Source: Eubacterium pyruvativorans
GTDB taxonomy: Bacteria; Bacillota; Clostridia; Peptostreptococcales; Anaerovoracaceae
Assembly: GCF_900102225.1 (NCBI RefSeq)
Contig: NZ_FNBF01000007.1
Span: forward strand, 38,559 to 102,558
Length of the DNA stretch: 64,000 nt
Reading direction: 5' to 3'
Positions 1 through 8,325 of the stretch are shown one piece after another. The notes under the pieces are model-generated. The model did no database searches. It saw only the letters and a list, made by a program, of their open reading frames with translations, and had not been told where the DNA came from. Positions within the stretch are counted from its first letter, which is position 1. Each line of letters starts with the position of its first letter. A program made the translations under genes and the position numbers.

Positions 1-528
1 CAGGGCCAGGGCGTTGCGGACGCTCAGATAAGGGTCGATTCCGACAATATGCATGCCCAGTGCATAGGCGGCGTTGGCCACCATGCCGCCTATGGCCCCC
101 AGGCCGATGACCCCCAGGGTCTTGCCCTTCAATTCTGTCCCTGCAAATTTCTTTTTGCCTTTCTCCACATCCTTGGCCAGATCTTCATCCTTGGCATTAT
201 CCTTCACCCAGCGGATGGCATCCGGAATATTACGGGAGGCGTTGATCATGGAACCGATCACCAGTTCCTTCACGCTGTTGGCATTGGCTCCCGGGGAGTT
301 GAAAACGACGATGCCCTCTTCTGCGCACCGCTCCATCGGAATATTGTTGACGCCGGAACCGGCCCGGACGATGGCCTTCAGCCGGTCTCCGAATTCCATG
401 TCATGCATTTTCGCACTACGGACGATGATGCCGTCTGCTTCTTCGGTTTCATCCGTTTTCTTGTACTGATCATCCAGCACTGTGTGAATTGCATCGGAGA
501 TATTATTCATACATTTATACTGAAACAT
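1..528 (-). CDS. serA: D-3-phosphoglycerate dehydrogenase, N-terminal part (runs off window)
   Basis: The first 176 residues are visible; the rest lies beyond the left edge. SerA oxidises 3-phosphoglycerate to 3-phosphohydroxypyruvate with NAD+, the first step of serine synthesis. The N-terminal substrate domain contains RAGSGVNNIP, typical of the family, followed by the NAD-binding fold with GLGAIG at residues 142-147 and the acidic residue of GIDPY about 20 residues later. The ATG at 528 is preceded by GGGAGG at good spacing. The catalytic Arg/Glu/His lie outside the window, so another D-2-hydroxyacid dehydrogenase cannot be fully excluded. No serC is seen on this side. Confidence 0.85.
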   Translation of the reverse strand, partial: MFQYKCMNNISDAIHTVLDDQYKKTDETEEADGIIVRSAKMHDMEFGDRLKAIVRAGSGVNNIPMERCAEEGIVVFNSPGANANSVKELVIGSMINASRNIPDAIRWVKDNAKDEDLAKDVEKGKKKFAGTELKGKTLGVIGLGAIGGMVANAAYALGMHIVGIDPYLSVRNALAL

Positions 529-572
529 GATATGCCTCCCGGTAGTTGTTCTGAAAGTGATTCAACATTACT

Positions 573-601
573 ATTTTACCATAGTAAATTGTATGTGTAC
601 A
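573..601 (-). promoter_or_regulatory. Possible serA promoter
   Basis: On the minus strand TGTACA, 17 bases, TAAAAT lies about 45 bases upstream of the serA start. The spacer contains the dyad TTTAC-TATG-GTAAA, which could be an operator. The -35 matches consensus at only four positions. The rest of 529-816 holds nothing else recognised except the tRNA promoter. Confidence 0.35.
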
Positions 602-691
602 GATCCTAAATTACCGGATGTTAATATGTTGGCGATAACAATAGGTAAAAAGCGGGTTGGAAAGAATTCTGAATTTTTTTCGGTACATCTA

Positions 692-720
692 TTGACGGAA
701 CCCGGACGGTTCAGTATAAT
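692..720 (+). promoter_or_regulatory. tRNA-Ala promoter
   Basis: TTGACG, a 17-base spacer and a perfect TATAAT end about 96 bases upstream of the tRNA gene. This is a near-consensus sigma-A promoter with no coding sequence between it and the tRNA, as expected for a single-tRNA unit. Confidence 0.7.
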
Positions 721-816
721 CTAACCAAATGAATATCTCCGGGCCGCTGGTCCGGTGACCGGTTCTATCTCATCACACACATTCGGACAGGTTGCCGCTC
801 GCGGGCCAGGTATTTA

Positions 817-892
817 GGGGCATTAGCGCAGCTGGGAGCGCGTTTGACTGGCAGTCAAGAGGTCACGAGTTCGAGCCTCGTATGCTCCACCA
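817..892 (+). tRNA. tRNA-Ala (anticodon GGC)
   Basis: A full cloverleaf folds. The 7-bp acceptor stem includes a G3:U70 wobble, the main alanine identity element. There is a 4-bp D stem, a 5-bp anticodon stem with loop CTGGCAG (anticodon GGC, reading GCC), a T arm with TTCGAGC, discriminator A and an encoded CCA at 890-892. An intrinsic terminator follows at once, so it is transcribed as a single-tRNA unit. Confidence 0.95.
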
Positions 893-900
893 TAGAGAAA

Positions 901-927
901 CCCCGGAACAGTTGTTCCGGGGTTTTT
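901..927 (+). terminator. Intrinsic terminator of the tRNA unit
   Basis: A 10-bp stem (CCCCGGAACA / TGTTCCGGGG) with a very short loop is followed by five T residues. Confidence 0.85.
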
Positions 928-975
928 CGTTGTCCGAAATAGCGATGATGAAAGCAGTACAGGAGGTGGGCCTGC

Positions 976-1296
976 ATGGCGATCGGAAGGAACTGGATGG
1001 AACAGCTGGCGGATGAATTCGGCCGTATGTACGGAAAAGCACAGGGCCGGAAGATCCAGAATACGGTGATGCCGGGAATCATGGCAGATTTTCGCCGGGA
1101 ATTGGATCGTTCCCTGCCGGGAACCCTTTGTCAGCAGCGGTACACCATGGAAGAGGGAGGCGCAGCCCTCACTATGGAAGGATACCGGGAGACGGCCGGC
1201 GGTGTGCCGGTCCGCATCGTCACTGCGGTGACCATGAACGGAAGGCGGATTCCGCTGACGGATATTATGACCGGGGAGGCAGGCCTCAGGATCTGA
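976..1296 (+). CDS. Hypothetical protein, 106 aa
   Basis: I do not recognise this protein. It starts at an ATG nine bases after AGGAGG (961-966). It is followed 26 bases later by the cupin gene and then the DCCP-like gene, so it may be the first gene of a three-gene operon. It is basic at the N terminus (tracts such as GKAQGRKIQN), has one Cys, and shows no signal peptide or membrane segment. Support for it being real is the strong ribosome binding site and the co-directional packing; a spurious frame is possible. Confidence 0.55.
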   Translation: MAIGRNWMEQLADEFGRMYGKAQGRKIQNTVMPGIMADFRRELDRSLPGTLCQQRYTMEEGGAALTMEGYRETAGGVPVRIVTAVTMNGRRIPLTDIMTGEAGLRI

Positions 1297-1322
1297 GACG
1301 CCCGGAGAATGGAGGAGAAAAC

Positions 1323-1679
1323 ATGAGTTTTGTCAGAAAAGCAGGAGAGAGAGAAGCGATCGAAAAGGAAGGGGCTCAGGGCGGTCCGGGAACGATGCGC
1401 GCACACAAGCTGATCAATCAGGACGAGGAGCTCCTGAACAAGGGACGTCTCTTCAACGACATCGTTCTGGAGAAGGGATGCGGCGTCGGCTATCACCAGC
1501 ATGTAGGGGATGCGGAGCTGTACTATATTCTGTCCGGTGAAGCACAGTACAATGACAACGGCAGCATCGTCACACTGCATCCGGGAGACCTGACCTTCAC
1601 CGGCCCGGGAGAATACCACGGCATCACGAATGAGAAGGAGGAGCCGCTCCGTTTCATTGCGCTGGTGGTTTACGAATAG
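1323..1679 (+). CDS. Cupin-domain protein, 118 aa
   Basis: This is a small single-domain cupin (double-stranded beta-helix). Motif 1 is seen as H-x-H-x4-E-x6-G within YHQHVGDAELYYILSG, giving the usual His/His/Glu metal ligands. Motif 2 follows as PGDLTFTGPGEYHGI with the last His. Such proteins bind a small molecule or act as simple metalloenzymes; the substrate cannot be told. The chosen ATG is preceded by GGAGGAG. The stop is nine bases before the DCCP-like gene, so the two are probably co-transcribed, and a role in protecting or supplying that Fe-S enzyme is only a guess. Confidence 0.85.
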   Translation: MSFVRKAGEREAIEKEGAQGGPGTMRAHKLINQDEELLNKGRLFNDIVLEKGCGVGYHQHVGDAELYYILSGEAQYNDNGSIVTLHPGDLTFTGPGEYHGITNEKEEPLRFIALVVYE

Positions 1680-1688
1680 GAGGCCCTG

Positions 1689-2837
1689 ATGGAGATTGTG
1701 AAGGAACTGCCGGAGATTTTCGAAGAGTTTTCGGATCAGCGCAGAAAGTCCTTTCTGGCTGTAAAGGAAATCAAGGACCGGGGCATTCCTGTGGTGGGTT
1801 CGTATTGTACCTATTTCCCGAAGGAGATTGCCGTAGCGGCGGGGGCGGTGCCGATCAGCCTCTGCTCCATGTCTGACGAGCCGATTCCGGACGCCGAGAA
1901 GGAACTGCCGAAGAATCTCTGTCCGCTGATTAAGTCCAGCTACGGATTTGCGAAGACGGACAAGTGCCCGTACTTCCATTTTTCCGATGTGGTGGTGGGG
2001 GAAACCACCTGCGACGGAAAGAAGAAAATGTATGAATACATGAGGGAGTTCAAGGACATTATCACCATGCAGCTTCCCCAGACCCAGGATGAGGATGCGC
2101 TGGAGGCCTGGGAGAAGGAAATCCGGAAGCTGGCGGCCTATCTGGAGCAGAAGTTCGGTACAGAGGTGACCGAGGAGAAGCTCCGGGCGGCGGTGAAGCA
2201 GCAGAATGCCATCCGGCAGGGACTGAAGGAACTGAGTGGTGTGATGAAAGCGGATCCGACGCCGATGAGCGGATTGGATCTGTTCAATGTGCTCTACGGC
2301 TCTCAGTTCAAGTTCGATCTGGACGGGATTCCTGCGGAGCTTTCGGCTCTGAAGGAGCAGATCCGGGCGGAGTATGACCCGGCGGCCCGGGAGAAGAAGC
2401 CGCGGATCCTCATCACCGGCTGCCCGATGGGCGGCGCCACGCTGAAGGTGGTCCGTGCCGTGGAGGAGAACGGCGGTGTGGTGGTCTGCTATGAGAACTG
2501 TTCCGGTTACAAGAGTTATGACCGGATGGTGGACGAGCAGGACCCGGATGTCTGGCATGCCTTGGCAGAGCGCTATCTGAGCATCGGCTGCTCCGTCATG
2601 ACACCGAACCCGAACCGTCTGGAACTGCTGGGCCGGCTCTGTGACGAGTTCCATGTGGACGGGGTGCTGGAAATGACCCTGAGTGCGTGCCATACCTATA
2701 ACCTGGAGACCCACCAGATCCGGAACTTTGTGACAAAGGAAAAGGGTCTGCCGTTCTTCAGTGTGGAAACGGACTACAGCCAGGCGGATATCGGCCAGCT
2801 GAACACCCGGATTGCCGCATTCATCGAGATGCTGTAG
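1689..2837 (+). CDS. Double-cubane-cluster protein / 2-hydroxyacyl-CoA dehydratase D-component family (YjiM-like)
   Basis: This 382-residue protein belongs to the HgdB/FldC/BcrC superfamily of Fe-S proteins. It most resembles the YjiM/double-cubane-cluster branch, with the sequence GETTCDGKKKMYEY. Conserved Cys occur in GSYCTYFPKE, NLCPLIKSSYGF, KTDKCPYFHFSD, GETTCDGK, TGCPMGGAT and CYENCSGY. Family members accept electrons from an ATP-dependent activator (HgdC/YjiL type) and reduce small molecules or acyl-CoAs. No activator gene is adjacent, which is unusual. It sits nine bases after the cupin gene, and repeat copy A begins about 90 bases downstream. The substrate is unknown. Confidence 0.85.
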   Translation: MEIVKELPEIFEEFSDQRRKSFLAVKEIKDRGIPVVGSYCTYFPKEIAVAAGAVPISLCSMSDEPIPDAEKELPKNLCPLIKSSYGFAKTDKCPYFHFSDVVVGETTCDGKKKMYEYMREFKDIITMQLPQTQDEDALEAWEKEIRKLAAYLEQKFGTEVTEEKLRAAVKQQNAIRQGLKELSGVMKADPTPMSGLDLFNVLYGSQFKFDLDGIPAELSALKEQIRAEYDPAAREKKPRILITGCPMGGATLKVVRAVEENGGVVVCYENCSGYKSYDRMVDEQDPDVWHALAERYLSIGCSVMTPNPNRLELLGRLCDEFHVDGVLEMTLSACHTYNLETHQIRNFVTKEKGLPFFSVETDYSQADIGQLNTRIAAFIEML

Positions 2838-2928
2838 AGCGGCGGCCGGTGGAACAGGTGCGGTCGGGCGGGGCCTGCCGGGCTGAACAGGTGTGACCGT
2901 ATTGTCAGATGCGGCCGATCGAGTTGTC

Positions 2929-3449
2929 GGGTGCGAAATTCGATTTTTTTCGAATTTCGCATCTGTTTTTTTGCCTGGGGGCGGTGGAGGATGTGTGGGC
3001 CGATATTTCAGAGTGCGGAATGTCAAAAAATCCTGTTTTCGCACCCGACTTGTTTCGTGTGAAATTGAATCATCGTGGATTATTTTTTGCAGGTGAATAA
3101 TGATACGGTGATATTTACTAATATGCGTCCGGCGAAGATAATCGGACGTTCGATGGAAAACCGCGACGACGAATACCATGAGGGGTGGATGTTTATCCGA
3201 GTAATCGGATATTCTCTCGGGTTCTCTGGGTGCGGAAAATCCCGTTTTCGCCAAATCGCACCATCCCGGGCATCTGGAATATATTAATCGGATTTTTCTT
3301 TTGTTTTCGCACCCTGGCGGGCGTGAAACAAGTGCGGAATCGAGAAAAAGGGCGATTTCGCACCTTCCACCGTTATATAACCATGATTCGTATACGAAAA
3401 GTCATCCGCTACTATGCACTCATATTCAGATCGTGATTTGTATACAATC
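2929..3449 (-). repeat. Intergenic hairpin-rich element, copy A
   Basis: About 520 non-coding bases, read here from the GTATAC end (3449) leftward. It begins with GATTGTATACAAATC and a second GTATAC dyad about 55 bases on (near 3390). It then carries hairpins with GGTGCGAAA...TTCCGCAC arms near 3362-3330, a lone GGGTGCGAAAA arm, a hairpin at 3228-3263, a less conserved stretch of about 180 bases, a hairpin at 3012-3046 and a terminal hairpin at 2929-2962. Order and spacing match copies C and E. It lies between the co-directional DCCP-like gene and panC. The assignment as a family comes from comparing the five copies; function is unknown. Confidence 0.8.
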
Positions 3450-3560
3450 AGCAAGGTGGTATCCGGCCATATACAACCAGCGGGGGCGGACCCCGGGGCG
3501 CAGACAATCAGCCGGGGCGGTACCCTCATCCACAATCAGCCGGGCGGTACACCCGGCGGT
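3444..3560 (+). repeat. GC-rich tandem repeat flanking copy A
   Basis: Four imperfect 28-31 bp units begin ACAAYCAGC (at 3444, 3473, 3504, 3532) and continue GGGGCGGTACCC. The first unit overlaps the GTATACAATC dyad at the end of copy A. No coding sense is apparent. Confidence 0.6.
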
Positions 3561-3697
3561 TCTCTCTACACGCCCGACCGTCTGCCCGCTCTCGTGATGA
3601 GAAAGCCTTTACACCATGCGGGAATTGTGGTATTTTTTTTAACGATGGACGGTATTCAACGAAGAAACTGTACCAATTGACAGATTTAGAGGAAGAG

Positions 3698-3720
3698 ACG
3701 CACGGGGCGTGCGTTTTTTT
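3698..3720 (+). terminator. Intrinsic terminator upstream of panC
   Basis: ACGCAC / GTGCGT stem with a five-base loop followed by seven T. It would stop transcripts arriving from the left. The stretch 3561-3840 otherwise shows no gene. Confidence 0.6.
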
Positions 3721-3840
3721 GGGAATTGTGTATACAGGAACCTTCGGTTTTTTGAGTCCATCCGCTGTTTCGGACAGGTCGGTTCACCGGCCGCCGGAAC
3801 GTACGGATGTTTTTTTATTTCACAAACGGAGGAAGATATC

Positions 3841-4704
3841 ATGATCATCGCAACAACAATTCAGGAAGTCACCGATCAGATCAATGCATGGAAGGCGGAA
3901 GGCCTCACCATCGGGCTTTGTCCGACGATGGGGTATCTGCATGAGGGGCATGCGTCCCTGATGGATGCATCAGTGAAGCGGAACGATCGCACTGTGGCGT
4001 CGGTATTCGTCAATCCGATTCAGTTCGGACCGAAGGAGGATCTGGCCACCTATCCACGGGACTTCGATCACGACTGTCAGCTGCTGGAAGCCCACGGCGT
4101 GGATATGGTGTTCCATCCGGAACCGTCGGAGATGTATTTCGATGATTTTTGTACATATGTGGATATGGATGTGCTGTCCAAGACGCTGTGCGGGAAGACT
4201 CGGCCGATTCATTTCCGGGGTGTCTGCACGGTGATCACGAAGCTGCTGCACATCGTGAGACCGGACCGGATTTTCTTCGGTCAGAAGGATGCTCAGCAGC
4301 TGGCGATTATCCGGAGAATGGTGCGGGATCTGAACTTCGATGTTGAGGTGGTGGGATGCCCGATCGTCCGGGAAGCGGACGGACTGGCGAAGAGCTCCCG
4401 GAACACCTATCTCAACCCGGAAGAGCGGAAGGCGGCAGTGATTCTGAGCCGCACCATCCGTCTGGGACAGGAGATCTGTGCCGGCGGGGAGCGGAATGCT
4501 GCGGCGCTGCTGGAGAAGATGAAGGAGAATCTGGCTTCGGAGCCGATGGCAGACGTGGAGTATGTGGAAGTCGTGGACGGCCTGAGCATGCAGCCGGTGG
4601 AACAGTTTAAGGAAGGAGATCTGGTGGCCATGGCGGTCCGGATCGGTTCCACCCGGCTGATCGATAACTTTACCGTGGGGGATCCGATGATTCAGGTGCG
4701 TTAG
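3841..4704 (+). CDS. panC: Pantoate-beta-alanine ligase (pantothenate synthetase)
   Basis: This enzyme condenses pantoate with beta-alanine using ATP to make pantothenate, the coenzyme A precursor. The 287-residue length is normal. TMGYLHEGH near residue 28 carries the HxGH nucleotide motif, GQKDAQQ lies in the middle, and the KMSKS-like loop is GLAKSSRN, where many homologues have GLAMSSRN. The ATG is preceded by GGAGGA. panD follows 94 bases downstream, so beta-alanine supply and ligation are linked. panB and panE are not in this window. Confidence 0.95.
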   Translation: MIIATTIQEVTDQINAWKAEGLTIGLCPTMGYLHEGHASLMDASVKRNDRTVASVFVNPIQFGPKEDLATYPRDFDHDCQLLEAHGVDMVFHPEPSEMYFDDFCTYVDMDVLSKTLCGKTRPIHFRGVCTVITKLLHIVRPDRIFFGQKDAQQLAIIRRMVRDLNFDVEVVGCPIVREADGLAKSSRNTYLNPEERKAAVILSRTIRLGQEICAGGERNAAALLEKMKENLASEPMADVEYVEVVDGLSMQPVEQFKEGDLVAMAVRIGSTRLIDNFTVGDPMIQVR

Positions 4705-4798
4705 AAGGCCGGTCAACAGGATTCGCAGGGCCGCCGGGCAGGAACATTCGGCGGCGAAAATAAGGAACAGGTATTCACACAGCAGAAGGAGAAGAATA

Positions 4799-5194
4799 AT
4801 GACAATTCCAATGTTACTGGGGAAGATCCACCGGGCCACTGTCACCCAGGCGGATCTGGAGTATGTGGGCAGCATCACCATCGACCGGGCCTTCCTGGAG
4901 GCCGCGGGCATCCGGGAGTATCAGAAGGTGGAAATCGCCGACGTGGACAACGGTGCGCGGTTTTCCACATATACAATCGCAGGAGAGGCCGGCAGCGGCA
5001 TTATCTGCCTGAACGGTGCGGCGGCCCGCTGCAGTGCGGTGGGGGACAAGGTCATCATCATGGCCTACGCCGAAATGACGCCGGAGGAGGCGGACCGGCA
5101 TGAACCGAAGGTGGTGTTCCTGGGAGAAGGAAACGCCATACAGCAGGTCACGAACTACGAGCGGCACGGCCTGCTGGAGGACATGGGAAAGTAG
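4799..5194 (+). CDS. panD: Aspartate 1-decarboxylase proenzyme
   Basis: It decarboxylates L-aspartate to beta-alanine for pantothenate synthesis. The 131-residue proenzyme is self-cleaved at Gly24-Ser25 (YVGSITID) to form the pyruvoyl cofactor on Ser25. The N-terminal [12 protein letters not shown] and the conserved LNGAAAR segment support the family. It lies downstream of panC in the same direction, consistent with one operon, although the 94-base gap leaves room for separate control. Confidence 0.96.
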   Translation: MTIPMLLGKIHRATVTQADLEYVGSITIDRAFLEAAGIREYQKVEIADVDNGARFSTYTIAGEAGSGIICLNGAAARCSAVGDKVIIMAYAEMTPEEADRHEPKVVFLGEGNAIQQVTNYERHGLLEDMGK

Positions 5195-5235
5195 TTTCCG
5201 GCAGCCCGGCGGGTACTTCCTTTTCTTCCGTTTCG

Positions 5236-5244
5236 TGCTATAAT
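5236..5244 (+). promoter_or_regulatory. Extended -10 promoter of map
   Basis: TGCTATAAT is a perfect extended -10 lying about 48 bases before the chosen map start. The -35 region is poor. The 14-mer TTTCGTGCTATAAT also occurs in front of the Xaa-Pro aminopeptidase gene. Confidence 0.65.
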
Positions 5245-5291
5245 ATTTCCGTATGAGCCCGCAGCAGGCGGGCAGAAAGAAGGAAAGCGAA

Positions 5292-6176
5292 ATGGAATAT
5301 GTCAATAAGAAATACGACCGGAATGCTCCTTGCTGGTGCGGCAGCGGGAAGAAATACAAGAAATGTCACATGCATTTCGACGAGAAACTGAGGGAATTCG
5401 AATTCGAGGGATTCGAAGTGCCTTCCCGCTCGATTATCAAGACACCGGAGCAGGTTCAGGGAATCCGGGAAAGTGCGAAAATCAATATGGCTGTCCTGGA
5501 CGCCATCGAAAAGGAAGCCCATGTGGGCATGACCACCCTGCAGATTGATGAGATTGTAAACGATATCACCTACAGCATGGGTGGTATCCCGGCGGACCTG
5601 AACTACGGCGGATACCCGAAGAGCATCTGCACTTCCGTCAACAATGAGGTTTGCCACGGCATCCCGTCCGAGAAGGTTGTTCTGAAGGACGGGGATATCG
5701 TGAACATCGACGCCTCCACCATCAAGGATCACTTCTTCTCGGACTCCTCCCGGATGCTCTGCATCGGAGACGTGTCCGAAGAACACCGGAAGCTGGTGCA
5801 GGTGGCGAAGGAATGCGTCGAAATCGGCGTGGAGCATGTGAAACCGTGGACCTGCCTGGGGGACATGGGAAATGCGGTGCATCAGCATGCGCTGGAGAAC
5901 GGTTACTCCATCGTCTGGGAGTTCGGCGGCCATGGCTGCGGTGTGGAATTCCACGAAGACCCATTCGTCAGCTACGTCAGCGAGCCGGGAACAGAAATGC
6001 TGATGGTGCCGGGCATGACATTTACCATCGAGCCGATGGTGAACATGGGGAAGCCGGATGTGACGGTGGACAAAGAAAACGGGTGGACGGTCTACACCAA
6101 GGATGGTTCCTGGTCCGCCCAGTGGGAGGTACAGGTGCTGGTAACCGAAGACGGCTGCGAAATACTGTGCCGGTAA
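5292..6176 (+). CDS. map: Type I methionine aminopeptidase with N-terminal SEC-C zinc motif
   Basis: Removes the initiator methionine from nascent proteins. An N-terminal SEC-C motif (NAPCWCGSGKKYKKCH, about residues 10-25) binds zinc and is typical of one clostridial MetAP subtype. The M24 domain follows with metal ligands in NIDAS, FFSDSSRM, GGHGCG, TIEPM and AQWEVQV; the last usually reads QWEHT, but the Glu ligand is kept. An ATG at 5253 is also in frame. I chose 5292 because it follows AAGGAAAG and because 5253 would sit on the transcription start of the TGCTATAAT promoter. Confidence 0.93.
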   Translation: MEYVNKKYDRNAPCWCGSGKKYKKCHMHFDEKLREFEFEGFEVPSRSIIKTPEQVQGIRESAKINMAVLDAIEKEAHVGMTTLQIDEIVNDITYSMGGIPADLNYGGYPKSICTSVNNEVCHGIPSEKVVLKDGDIVNIDASTIKDHFFSDSSRMLCIGDVSEEHRKLVQVAKECVEIGVEHVKPWTCLGDMGNAVHQHALENGYSIVWEFGGHGCGVEFHEDPFVSYVSEPGTEMLMVPGMTFTIEPMVNMGKPDVTVDKENGWTVYTKDGSWSAQWEVQVLVTEDGCEILCR

Positions 6177-6191
6177 CAGAACGATCGAAGA

Positions 6192-6227
6192 GCGCAGGGA
6201 AGCGGGTGCTTCCCTGTGCTTTTTTTT
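6192..6227 (+). terminator. map terminator
   Basis: A 12-bp stem (GCGCAGGGAAGC / GCTTCCCTGTGC) with a GGGT loop is followed by eight T. Confidence 0.88.
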
Positions 6228-6330
6228 GCGGGTGCCGGGAGGCGCCCGCAAAAAACGAAGTCTTGGGGTGCACAGGCCGCCCGAAAGGCCATGATCGTAT
6301 GCAATCCGCCGTGCCCAGCTGGTTGAAAGG

Positions 6331-6358
6331 AAAACAGGCGGCCCGCAGGCCGCCTGTT
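6331..6358 (-). terminator. Terminator of the Xaa-Pro aminopeptidase gene
   Basis: AACAGGCGGCC / GGCCGCCTGTT stem, 14 bases past the leftward stop codon, followed on the minus strand by a T-rich tail. Confidence 0.75.
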
Positions 6359-6372
6359 GGTGATTTTTCGTG

Positions 6373-8133
6373 TTACCGGCTGATCGGCTTCGTCTCGTCG
6401 ATGAGCCACTTCGCCACATCCTCGTCCAGATATGGTGTCAGAGTCTCTCTGAGTTCCATGTTGTAAGCGTTGAGCCAGTCGATTTCCTCATCGGAAAGCA
6501 GGTCGACGTTGATCGCTTCCGGCTCATACGGGCAGTACGTGATGGACTGGAATGCTGTGTTGCCCAGCTCGTTCTGGTACAGCAGCACTTCGTTCTCGAT
6601 CCGGACACCGAACTTGTGGTCGATGTATACGCCCGGTTCATCAGACATAACCATGCCTGGCAGCAGTTGGATCGGTGTCGGCACTCTGCGCAGGATGTTC
6701 GGTCCTTCGTGGACGCTGAGCAGATGGCCGATGCCGTGGCTCAGGCCGTGCTTGAAGTCCAGTCCGGCATCACGCATCGGCTGACGTGTGATCCGGTCCA
6801 GATCGATGCCGTTCATATCCGGTGTCAGAACCGCTGTGGCCATGGCGATGTGGGACTTCAGAACGTAGGTGTAGTCGTCCTTCTCTTCCTGGGTCAGCGG
6901 GCCCATGGCGATGGTTCTGGTGATATCCGTGGTACCGTCCTCATAGTGGCCGCCGGAGTCTACCAGCAGGAAGCTCTTCGGTTCCACCTTCGCATTGGTT
7001 TCCTCGGTCGGAGCGTAGTGGATGATTGCGCCGTTCGGGCCGTATCCGGAGATGGTCTCGAAGGAAAGGTCGAAAGCGCCCTGTTCCTTCCGGCAGTTCC
7101 ACAGATAGTCTCCGGTGGAAAGCTCAGTCATTTCGATCTTGCCCCGGTTCTGCTTCAGCCAGTAGATGAAGTTGACCATGGCGATGCCGTCCTTCACGTG
7201 GGCGTTCAGGGTGGCGTCGATCTCAGTGTCATTCTTCACCGCCTTCATGATGGCGATCGGTGTCTCCCGGTTCTGCAGGGTGACGCCTTCCGCCACGTTC
7301 AGGCACAGTGCGTAGTTGGCTGTGTTTTCGTCCAGCCACAGGGTCTTGCCCGCCGGCAGTTTCGCCAGGTCACCGGCAATTTCGTCGTACTTCTTCAGGT
7401 TGACGTAGCTGAGGTCTTCCGGCATCTCGTCCAGCGCGCCGTCCATGACATACAGGGTCACGTTGTCCTGGCTCAGCAGTGTGTAGCCGAAGAATACCGG
7501 TGTGTAGTCGATGTCCGCACCCCGCAGATTGAAAAGCCATGCGGATTCCATCAGGTCGGAAATGAGCAGGTAGTCCGCTCTGTTCTCTCTCATGATCTCA
7601 CGGATTTCGGCAATCTTCTCATCCGCAGAGAGACCGACGATATCCTGGGACAGCTCATAAATCTTCGAAGGCTGAATCGCTGGACGGTTAGTCCAGACTT
7701 CGCCCACCAGATCCTTGTCATATTTCATGGTGACGCCATAAGGCTCCAGCAGTGCTTTCAGCGCTTCACCCCGGGCGCCGTTCACGATCTGTCCGTCGAA
7801 GCCCAGTGTGTATCCGCCGTTCTTCTTCGCCAGGTCCTCCAGGAATTCCTCTACAGTCGGAACCCCCGGCTCTGCCATTCTCATCAGTTCGATTTCACTG
7901 CCTGCCAGCTGGGTTTCCGCCTGCAGGAAGTAACGTCCGTCCGTCCACAGGTAAGCACCTTCGGCATTCACGATCAGCTCGCCGGATTCGCCGGTCAGGC
8001 CGCTCATGAATTCCCGGGCTTTGAAGAAATCATTGACATACTCGGAGCTGTGATAGTCTCCGGAAGGAACGAAATATACGTCGATTCCGTTCTCCTTCAT
8101 TTTCTCCCGAAGTTCCAGAACTTCTTTTTTCAT
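6373..8133 (-). CDS. Xaa-Pro aminopeptidase (M24B), long form
   Basis: This 586-residue cytosolic metallopeptidase removes an N-terminal residue preceding proline. It is the long three-domain form with two creatinase-like N-terminal domains and a C-terminal M24 domain, rather than the roughly 350-aa bacterial PepQ form. Metal ligands are visible in LLVDSGGHYEDGTTDITRT (two Asp), GLSHGIGHLLSVHEGP (His), MSDEPGVY (Glu) and RIENEVLL (Glu). The ATG at 8133 follows GAGGTGAAAAT. It is transcribed divergently from rarA and ends at a strong terminator. Confidence 0.93.
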   Translation of the reverse strand: MKKEVLELREKMKENGIDVYFVPSGDYHSSEYVNDFFKAREFMSGLTGESGELIVNAEGAYLWTDGRYFLQAETQLAGSEIELMRMAEPGVPTVEEFLEDLAKKNGGYTLGFDGQIVNGARGEALKALLEPYGVTMKYDKDLVGEVWTNRPAIQPSKIYELSQDIVGLSADEKIAEIREIMRENRADYLLISDLMESAWLFNLRGADIDYTPVFFGYTLLSQDNVTLYVMDGALDEMPEDLSYVNLKKYDEIAGDLAKLPAGKTLWLDENTANYALCLNVAEGVTLQNRETPIAIMKAVKNDTEIDATLNAHVKDGIAMVNFIYWLKQNRGKIEMTELSTGDYLWNCRKEQGAFDLSFETISGYGPNGAIIHYAPTEETNAKVEPKSFLLVDSGGHYEDGTTDITRTIAMGPLTQEEKDDYTYVLKSHIAMATAVLTPDMNGIDLDRITRQPMRDAGLDFKHGLSHGIGHLLSVHEGPNILRRVPTPIQLLPGMVMSDEPGVYIDHKFGVRIENEVLLYQNELGNTAFQSITYCPYEPEAINVDLLSDEEIDWLNAYNMELRETLTPYLDEDVAKWLIDETKPISR

Positions 8134-8202
8134 ATTTTCACCTCAATTACACATAATATCTCCCGCTGCGGATCGTTCCCGCAGCCAAATGTCATTATAG
8201 CA

Positions 8203-8211
8203 CGAAAAGAT
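8203..8211 (-). promoter_or_regulatory. Extended -10 promoter of the Xaa-Pro aminopeptidase gene
   Basis: TGCTATAAT on the minus strand about 70 bases upstream of the start. It is embedded in TTTCGTGCTATAAT, identical over 14 bases to the map promoter. There is no good -35. Confidence 0.6.
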
Positions 8212-8273
8212 CTTCATACATGACGAAATTGTGTGGCCGGCCGCGAGTTCGTTTTTGCCGGGGGTGGGGAATG

Positions 8274-8282
8274 TGATACAAT
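8274..8282 (+). promoter_or_regulatory. Extended -10 promoter of rarA
   Basis: TGATACAAT lies about 44 bases before the rarA ATG. A similar TGATACAAT precedes the HD-domain gene near 17786. Confidence 0.5.
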
Positions 8283-8325
8283 AGACACCGGTATATTGTG
8301 AAGATGCAGAAAGGACCGGTGCGGC

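Noticed and set aside
1131..3254. A 707-codon open frame on the minus strand across the cupin and DCCP-like genes and repeat A
   Set aside because: It is antisense to two well-supported genes, rich in His, Arg, Pro and Leu as antisense frames of G+C-rich genes are, and shows no domain.
6370..8223. A 617-codon frame on the plus strand
   Set aside because: Antisense to the Xaa-Pro aminopeptidase gene, which has all metal ligands.
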